DNA of 64,000 bases, taken from the NCBI GenBank assembly GCA_036898135.1, contig CM072519.1:41852811-41916810 (forward strand), in the 5' to 3' direction. The notes beneath the pieces are model-generated. The model was not told the DNA's origin and did no database searches. It was given only the letters and a program-made list of their open reading frames with translations. The position numbers and the translations under genes were made by a program. Origin of the DNA: Oncomelania hupensis. Its lineage: Eukaryota > Mollusca > Gastropoda > Littorinimorpha > Pomatiopsidae. Of the stretch, positions 55,626 to 64,000 are shown one piece after another (the first letter of the stretch is position 1; each line of letters starts with the position of its first letter).

Positions 55626-55643
55626 CCCCCCCCCCCCCACCCC

Positions 55644-55702
<59 letters not shown>

Positions 55703-55728
55703 ACCCCCCCCCCCCCCCCCCACCCCCC

Positions 55729-55760
<32 letters not shown>

Positions 55761-55800
55761 ACCCCCCCCACCCCCCCCCCCCCCCCCCCCCCACCGCCTC
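55626..55800. repeat. Nearly pure poly-C tract
   Basis: About 175 bases of C with about ten single A or T interruptions, followed by CCCCAC units to 55822. The minus strand is poly-G. Confidence 0.9.
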
Positions 55801-55822
55801 CCCACCCCCACCCCCACACCCA

Positions 55823-56498
55823 CAACTGTGTTCCCCTTATATGAAATCCGCATTTTATCCATATAATTGTTTTTTTCTTCTTACGATCCTAAACCGAGCT
55901 AAATTTTACAACAAAAGAAGACAATATCAACCACAGTTGGCGTTAATGGATAATCTCCCTTCCATGACACTTAACCTATAATTGTCTGCTGTTAACTGTT
56001 GGCAGTAAAATTGTTTTTACAATAGGCCGAAGATCTAGTGACCAGTGCTAAAATATCTTGTAGCGGTTTTCTTTTTTTTAAATGTCTCCGCCTGTGTTTT
56101 TACGTCATTCATTGACGTGTTCCTGCTTTCCACCCGCCCCTCCCCCCCCCCCATCTCCTCCCCCACCAGCCTAACCTTGATAGAGTTGTTAGCGTGCTTC
56201 GCGCAACATCAGTCGATACAAAGGGTAAAAGAAGTAGGGAAGGGGAGGGGTGGCAGGTTAATTAAAACGTGATCGTGTGTGGCTCGGTGGGTGGCCAAAG
56301 ATAAAGAGATAGTGGACGGGATGGGGATGTTAAGAGGCTGGGGATGTGGGGAGGGGAGGGGGAGATAGAGGGGGCGGGGAGAGGAATGTTTTGACAGTCG
56401 ATTACGGCTCGGTGGGTGAACAATGGCAAAGAATAGGGGTGAAGGAAAAACAGGGGAGTTCATTTTTGTTTGTTTTAAGCAGCATGGTTCTTTTTAGA
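55823..56498. other. Unassigned DNA
   Basis: G-rich + strand between 56230 and 56390. Nothing recognised. Confidence 0.5.
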
Positions 56499-57943
56499 AA
56501 TGACCCCCACCTTCAACTCAACTGTGACAGATGCAGAGCCTTGATGAGATCCTTGGCAAGCACCACCCAAAGAAGAAACCGTGGATCACACATGAACTTT
56601 TGGGCCTGTGTGATAAACGAAGAGAGATGAAAAAGAAAAAGAACACCTCACAGGGAGCTGATGCCTACAGAAAAACAAAAAGATAACATCCGAAAATGCA
56701 TGCGCACAGCAAAGAAGAACTTGGTAGAAGATCAATGCCAGGAAATAGAAAACAGTATGAGCAAGAACAATACTAACAAGGCCTACCAGACTGTGAGGCG
56801 CCTGACAAGTGTTAAACAGCCCAAGGTCTCCACGACCCAAAGCAAGTCTGGCCTATGCCTTATAGAAGAACAAGAAGTCTTGGATAGATGGACAGAGTGC
56901 TGCTCTGACCTTTACAACCACAAACCAAACGGAGACCCATCAGTTCTAGCATGTCCCCAGAACAGAGAAAAGGAAGAAATCCTCCCAATTCTCCGAGAAG
57001 TTGAGGCAGCAGTGCAATCGCTGAAGAAGGGGAAGTCAGCGGGAGTGGACAACATACTCGCGAAATTGCTTCAAGCAAGAAAAGAAATTACCACACCATT
57101 ATCTGTAACAAGATCTGGCAGAGTTGGCATTGGCCTAAATCATGGATCCAGTCACTTATCATCACTCTTCTCAAAAAGGGTACTCTTCAGGAGTGTGAAA
57201 ATTACCGCACCATCAGCCTCATCTGCCATCCCAGCAAAGTCCTCCTGAAAATAATACTCAACAGGTTGAATCCCCAACCTAAACAAATCTTAGCTGAAGA
57301 ACAAGCAGGATTCAAGGCAGGGCGAAGTACCACTGAACAGATTCTCAACCTCAGAATAATCTGCGAGAAATACCTACAGCACCAACAACATCTATATCAT
57401 GTGTTTGTAGACTTCACGAACGCGTTTGACCGAGTCTGGCATGCAGTTTTGTGGGCAACTATGAGAGTATTGAAGTCATCAAAAGCCTATATGACAAGGC
57501 TACCAGTGCAGTCCTCCACAACAGCGCCATCGGGAACTGGTTCAAAAAACAACAATTGGTTTGCGTCAAGGAAGCCTACTCTCGTCAACACTCTTCAATA
57601 TCTTTCTGGAACGCATCATGTCAGATGCTCTTGCAACACCGTGCATAGCTTCAAATATTTAGGAGCCATTGTATCAGACAATGTGTCACGATGGTGAAGA
57701 AACTCCGATGGTATGGCCACATCACCAGAGCATCAGGCCTTGCAAAGATCCTGTAAGGCACGGTGCAAGGAGGCAGAAGAAGAGAGAGACAGAAAAAGAG
57801 GTGGAATCGAGAATGGACTGGCTTGACACTGAGCGAAGCCATGAGGGTTGCTGAGGACAGAGGAAGATGGAGTACGCTGGTTAAACGAGCATCTGTGGTG
57901 CCCCAACGACCTTCGAGTTACGGGATAGGATAGATTAGGATTT
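56499..57943 (+). pseudogene. RTE LINE fragment (end of endonuclease part plus reverse transcriptase), several deletions
   Basis: Begins at the codons for the TMTTTFNSAVTDA region and keeps KKPWIT-like and REMKKKKNTSQGA sequence. At the position of the TGA in the 22.4-kb copy it has the Arg codon AGA. RT continues through frameshifts. The FADD-coding and DNGSRQEV-to-LRRSL region is deleted (around 57630-57690), and it ends with the usual 3' UTR and a short (GGATA)-type tail. Confidence 0.88.
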
Positions 57944-58382
<439 letters not shown>

Positions 58383-58599
58383 CATATTGAGACATGTTTC
58401 ACTTCAGTTGCAGCTGGTCAATTTATTAAAATTCCAGACAAAAGAAAACGTAGTATAATTTCTGCAAGTAGGCCTACATTTTCCTAATGATCCAGACAAG
58501 AGGTGTCTGTCTCAAACTTTGAGCGCGGTGACTCAACGATTGCCATTGTTACATTAAAGCACTTCAAAATTGTCAAACACTAGCTAACCTTTGGCAAGT

Positions 58600-58763
58600 A
58601 TTATGTGTGTGTGTGTGTGTGTGTGTATGTGAGTGGGTGTGTGTAGGTGTGTGTGTGATTGTGTGTGTGTGGTTGTGGTAGTGCGTTCCGGTGTGTACGT
58701 GTATGTGGGTGCATGTCGTCGTTAACATTTTTCCAAGAGAAATTAAAATTTCGATTTCGACTT

Positions 58764-58847
<84 letters not shown>

Positions 58848-58850
58848 CCT

Positions 58851-58894
<44 letters not shown>

Positions 58895-58915
58895 CTCTTC
58901 TCTTCTCTCTCTCCT
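58600..58915. repeat. (TG)n and (CT)n block
   Basis: (TG)n with interruptions at 58603-58680; (CT)n at 58767-58845 and 58857-58888 with CCCT steps. The sequence before the CT block (AATTAAAATTTCGATTTCGA) looks like the LINE-end plus CT arrangement at 62.98 kb. Confidence 0.85.
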
Positions 58916-59634
58916 CTCCAGGTAATATCTGAAAATGCTTTGAAATAGCCGGGAATCAAACCAACCAAATGTTGGTCGGTCGTGCCCGAACATTCAAACG
59001 GTCGTCTGCTAAAGGCATTAGGTGACTCATCTCATACTGGATAACACACGGAGTTACCGGTGTGTGACCCAACGCTACCAGCGTGTGCTGGAGGCCTTAC
59101 TCTCTTGGCCTGTTGTATCGGGTGATGCGTAATGACCTGTATTAAGGACCCCTTTGGTAAGACTCGCGGGGTGACGTTATCTAGGGACCGAATGTTTTTT
59201 TTTTTAAGGTTAGTTATAAGGTTATTTAAGGTTATTTTAGAGCTTTCACCTCAATAACTTGGGTTAATTACACTCTTCTATGATCATACTATTTAATGTA
59301 AAGATCTGAAAATGACCTCAGACACACTTTAATAACATGTTGTGTATGAATGATTGACGACCGACTCTTTATGTCCGTACTACACGAGCGAACAAAAAAG
59401 CCTTTTGCAAACTTGTAAATACAATCCCCCCCCAAAAAAAACATCGGAGTCTTGATCACAGACGACAACACGTCGTAGACTACAACAGATATTCACTTTA
59501 CAATAAAAACGGTATAATGTGATTTAATGCAATAAATGCCAGTTACACTACAGAAAACTCCACAATTCCAAGCTTACGATCCATAAAGCTTGTTGTGGTG
59601 TCCTGGTGACATCGCAGTGTTACACGGTTATGTA
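58916..59634. other. No recognisable feature
   Basis: No coding or shared repeat signal recognised. Confidence 0.5.
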
Positions 59635-59690
59635 TCGAATAACAAATAACGAATAACGAATCTTTATTGTCCCCATTTGCACAAGGATAT
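59635..59690 (-). mobile_element. LINE 3'-terminal remnant
   Basis: Minus strand: CAAATATCCTTGTGCAAATG, GGGACAATAAAGATTC, then (GTTATTC)-type tail units. The word order is that of CR1/L2-type LINE ends. Only about 55 bp remain. Confidence 0.6.
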
Positions 59691-59921
59691 TTGTGTGTGA
59701 TGCACAGTAACTGTTAACATATCAACAGCCGAGTCAGCTCCGATGCTTGAATCTTGATATGTGTAACTCGAATTCGTTCACTCAGCAACAAGGCAGGAGT
59801 CGTCGTATAAAGTTTTCCAACTTTATTCAGCAAACATCAACAACTGCATTCAACATCGCTTTCCGGAAATCACTACAGAGATCATCATCAAAAAACATCC
59901 ATAAATCTTCCCACAAGTTAT

Positions 59922-60501
59922 ACATTGCTTACAGGGTCCAGCGGACTGCAAAGAGCCGAATCAGGACCACAAAATCAAGACCACAACTTCGCTGAAAGAG
60001 GACTAACCCCTGATCCGCATAAAAGATCTGCCGAAACAACCCTAGTGGTAACACTGAAGGCACTCCACCAGCCGCTCACTGTACAATAAAGACATCCCAC
60101 GCAGAGGACACTGAAGCTATACTTTAATTTATCGAACCCCCATTTACAAAAACAAAATAGAATACAAACATCATCATAAAATGTCAACAAAACAAATACA
60201 TATAAAATGCCTACATTGCCAAATAATAACATCATAGGAAGCCCCAGTGACTATGTGGCAGAAAAGCGTCCAATATTCCCAAGCTGATCCAGCAGACCTC
60301 ACACACAAATGAGGAGTTTTGTCCCGGAAGAGTTTTCAAGAAAAAAGGTAGGTGACTGGTCTAGCAAAGAAGAAGATAGTAGAGTAGATTGATAGAACAG
60401 AGTAGGAATGAGAAAGAACAAAGGAGAGAGACTGACAGTGGGAATTTAAAGCATTAAATTTCCAGAAAGTGGGGATACTATTTATACTGAAACCCCCGGC
60501 A
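59922..60501 (-). mobile_element. TATA-box retroposon family, full-length copy D9 (third tail type)
   Basis: Minus strand from TGCCGGGGGTTTCAGTATAA to GGACCCTGTAAGCAATG. Shares the extra 3' block with D7. A frame of 86 codons is open but ends differently from the frame of D3. Confidence 0.85.
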
Positions 60502-60996
60502 CCCTCATTGGAGGAGAAGGGGATGGAAGGGGGGAGGGAGGAAGGAATAACGAAGCTTAACGTCCTGTTGCGTTAGCCTTAAGGACGAATCACCACGTAG
60601 CCACCTTGACAACAATGATGATCATCATCATATCAAAAAGGAGCAGACAGTGCATTACATGTATAGCCTCTCTGCAATCGAGAAAAATTCCAACATTCTA
60701 CCATGACGCAATAACACCCAATGAAAACAAAACTCGTCACCGGAACTATGCAATGTCTTACGTCATTAGGTTAAGAGAATCGCTTAGCTATTACCAAATC
60801 TATCTGGAAGCTTCGGTCGGTAATAAACAATTAAATCCAAAAAATTATCAACAAAATCGACCGACAAAAATTATCAACATTACACAAAGCTTCTTCTAGC
60901 AACAACGCAAAATCAAATCAAAGCTAAATACACTCTGCTATTGCATGCGTTGCAAAACAAAATGATTTTATCTATCGTGCGCGTCTCAATCGTAAC
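60502..60996. other. No recognisable feature
   Basis: A 97-codon open frame (60606-60899) has no recognisable content. Confidence 0.5.
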
Positions 60997-61245
60997 ACGC
61001 TGACTGTGGTGACTAGCGGTGACATCGCTGGCTGTGGTGATTGATGGCGACATCGCTGGTTGTGATGCCTGGTGGTGATATCGCTGGTTGTGGTGACTAA
61101 AGGTGACATCGCTGGCTGTGGTGACTGGTGGTGACATCGCTGGTTGTGGTGACAGGTGGTGACCTCGCTAGCTGTGGTGACTGGTGGTGACCTCGCTAGC
61201 TGTGGAGACTGGTGGTGACAGCGCTGATTCTGGTGACTGGTAGAC
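60997..61245. repeat. 28-bp minisatellite, about nine copies
   Basis: Unit GTGACATCGCTGGTTGTGGT plus GACTGGTG; eight full diverged units from 61019 and a partial one before. Confidence 0.92.
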
Positions 61246-61727
61246 GTAACAGAACTGGTTTTGGGCCTTAGTGTAAGATGTTCTGGAAAGTATGTAGTTA
61301 TTGTGTAGCGCCATGTGTTCTCAGTTTGGTCATATAGAGGACGCTAGCAACGTGATTACACCTGCACAGCACCGAATGAAACACAATCGAAATTAATGTT
61401 TTAACTGAATAACAACAACAACAACAACGGCAACAACAACAATAACGACGAAATGACATGCTGTTTTTAAACAAAAACCTGTTAGGTTAAGGACTTTTAC
61501 TGTGCATAAAACGATGACAATTACAACGATAGTTACGACGACGGCGACAATTCTGCTACTGCTATTTATGACGACGGCGGCGATGATGATGACGACGATT
61601 GGTGACGATGATATGATGATTATGTTGATGATGATGATGTTGACGACAACGACGACGACGACCACCACCACCACCACCTCCACCACCACCACCACCTTCC
61701 TATCTTTGTTCTCTTTTTTCCCCAAAA
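61246..61727. other. Triplet-rich unassigned DNA
   Basis: AAC triplets at 61412-61445 and GAC/GAT/ACC triplets at 61515-61700. No gene recognised. Confidence 0.6.
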
Positions 61728-62156
61728 AAACTGCCAGATCGTCCACAAAATTAAATGTTCCAATTCCAAGAATTGATCTTTTCAAAACTAGTCTAGCTTA
61801 TTCTGGTTCAACTCTGTGGAATAACTTTCCTGACGATCTCCGCACTCCAGAATATAAAATTACATCATTTACAACACGTCTCTTAAAACACATTAAAAAT
61901 GAAATAAACATTTTTTTTGTTAATATTAATAACAATAGTTTGAATTTTGGGGGGTTTCTGATGAGGATATTATTTATTTGTTATTGTTCCATGATGTTAA
62001 TATTATAACATTAATTTGCTGTATTTAATAGTTCTTGTTACAAGCCTCAAGGGCAAGATGTAAAATAGCGCACCCAGCGCTTACTCTTTTACCCTTGCAA
62101 AATAAATTTGTTATCTTATCTTATCTTATCTTATCTTATCTTATCTTATCTTATCT
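61728..62156 (+). mobile_element. 5'-truncated LINE: RT C-terminus, 3' UTR, (TTATC)n tail
   Basis: Open frame reads KLNVPIPRIDLFKTSLAYSG then STLWNNFPDDLRTPEYKI and TTRLLKHIKNE, the usual last residues of CR1/Jockey-like reverse transcriptases. The 3' UTR (CAAGGGCAAGATGTAAAATA ...) and (TTATC)n tail (62112-62156) match the tail-only copy at 6149-6282. Confidence 0.82.
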
Positions 62157-62991
<835 letters not shown>

Positions 62992-63084
<93 letters not shown>

Positions 63085-63120
63085 GTCTCTGTCTCTCTTT
63101 CTCCCTCTCTGTCTCTCTCT
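62992..63120. repeat. (CT)n microsatellite
   Basis: Pure CT to about 63070, then CT with TTT, GT and CCC interruptions. Confidence 0.95.
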
Positions 63121-63195
63121 CGTTGTTTTATTGTAATGTCGTCATCGCAGTGTTTGTTGTTTGCTCTCTCGTCATTTAATTTCACAACCCCAAAG

Positions 63196-63567
63196 GAGGC
63201 ACGGTGGTCTAATGGTAGTGCTTTGGCTTGCGGATCTGAACGTCCCGGGAAAGACACTTTACTCCCGTTTCCTACTCCTTCGGATGAGAGTATAAACCGA
63301 GGTCTAGTCTGTGTGTCGCATACATTCCATCATAACGGACTTTAAAGATCCTGACGCTCATGTCCTAGAGTGAGTGCCGGTAACAAGAACACACCCAGCA
63401 TGCACTTGGTCCTTCTCCCTCATCCCTGGCTGGCCAGGATAGTGCTCAGTTGTCCGGGCGTCAGAACATGCGCCCAAAGGTTGCGGGCGGTTTGAGTTAG
63501 ATCCTGTATCGGCCAGCGTCTAGAGTCTGGTCACGTACAGCGAAATAAGTGCGCTATAACAATCTTC

Positions 63568-63639
<72 letters not shown>

Positions 63640-63640
63640 T
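63196..63640 (+). mobile_element. SINE family A copy with (AAT)n tail
   Basis: GGCACGGTGGTCTAATGGTA head, but the B box and following bases are deleted (joins CGTCCCGG to GAAAGACACTTTAC). The body matches 37667-37985, and (AAT)n runs at 63569-63640. Confidence 0.85.
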
Positions 63641-64000
63641 TAAAAAAATAGGAGTGAAACAAAGAAAGAAAGGAAAGAAGGAAGGATGGAAGACAGAAAG
63701 ACAAATGACAGGGTAATGCTGTCAGCTAGAAATTATACAAATACAATACATTGATTTTATCGGTCTGTCATTGTCTTCATAAAATAATACATCAGAATAT
63801 ATAGAAGAAGAAGAAAACTTCCTTGTTTATATAAGAAAAGAAAGAATATTTACGTTTGAAGTATGTATGTTCTAAGGACAGTTTTCTATGCATTAATCTT
63901 TCATACTATTCCAATATGATCTCGAAGTTAATACGATGAGACCTACATCTCCCAGTTCAAGACAGACTTTACAAATAATATAGATGTCCTCACTTTTGAC
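63641..64000. other. No recognisable feature
   Basis: A-rich, GAAAG-type purine stretch at 63655-63710; otherwise unassigned. Confidence 0.5.

Overview
The window is animal nuclear DNA: one gene in many exons, separated by introns crowded with microsatellites and retroposons. The mix of tRNA-headed SINEs, RTE-like LINEs with pentanucleotide tails, other LINE 3' ends and very abundant (CT)n, (GAA)n, (AAT)n and (TA)n suggests a lophotrochozoan, most probably a gastropod mollusc. That assignment is an inference from repeat style and protein similarity, not proof.

The one host gene I can support is on the + strand from 9047 to 25297. It is the 3' part of an SLC6 (sodium/chloride-dependent neurotransmitter-type) transporter of the B0AT/SLC6A15-20 amino-acid branch. 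Nine exons join in frame across eight introns with GT/AG borders: 9047-9336, 10134-10313, 11283-11393, 16181-16422, 17720-17900, 18326-18533, 19375-19534, 20271-20433 and 24914-25297. They encode about 638 residues covering TM2 to TM12 and the cytoplasmic tail. The first exon(s), with the N-terminus and TM1, were not found and should lie upstream of the window.

The rest is mostly mobile and tandem DNA. (1) An RTE-like LINE with a (GGATA)n 3' tail occurs at least seven times. The longest copy (20604-23940, minus) sits in the last transporter intron and is intact apart from one in-frame TGA between its endonuclease and reverse transcriptase parts. (2) A roughly 560-bp retroposon with a fixed 5' end, an internal TATA box and variable short-repeat tails occurs nine times; one truncated copy has a 14-bp target duplication. 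(3) tRNA-headed SINEs of at least three multi-copy families are present. (4) LINE 3' ends from other clades lie near 0.8-1.6, 6.2, 59.6, 61.7 and 62.6 kb. (5) Terminal-inverted-repeat elements include a mariner relic (29288-29873), a hAT-like non-autonomous element with a perfect 8-bp duplication (39698-40298), a second hAT-like element carrying a nested retroposon (46474-47542) and an inverted-repeat element in a transporter intron (about 14.5-15.1 kb).

Tandem repeats include a 35-copy, 33-bp minisatellite with an alternating dimer pattern (50783-51940), a 28-bp minisatellite (60997-61245), a 22-bp minisatellite just before the last transporter exon, a nearly pure poly-C block (55626-55800) and three long (TA)n blocks. 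From 25.4 to 64 kb I recognise no host gene. Open frames there are explained by repeats or have no recognisable content. No rRNA, functional tRNA or CRISPR array is evident.
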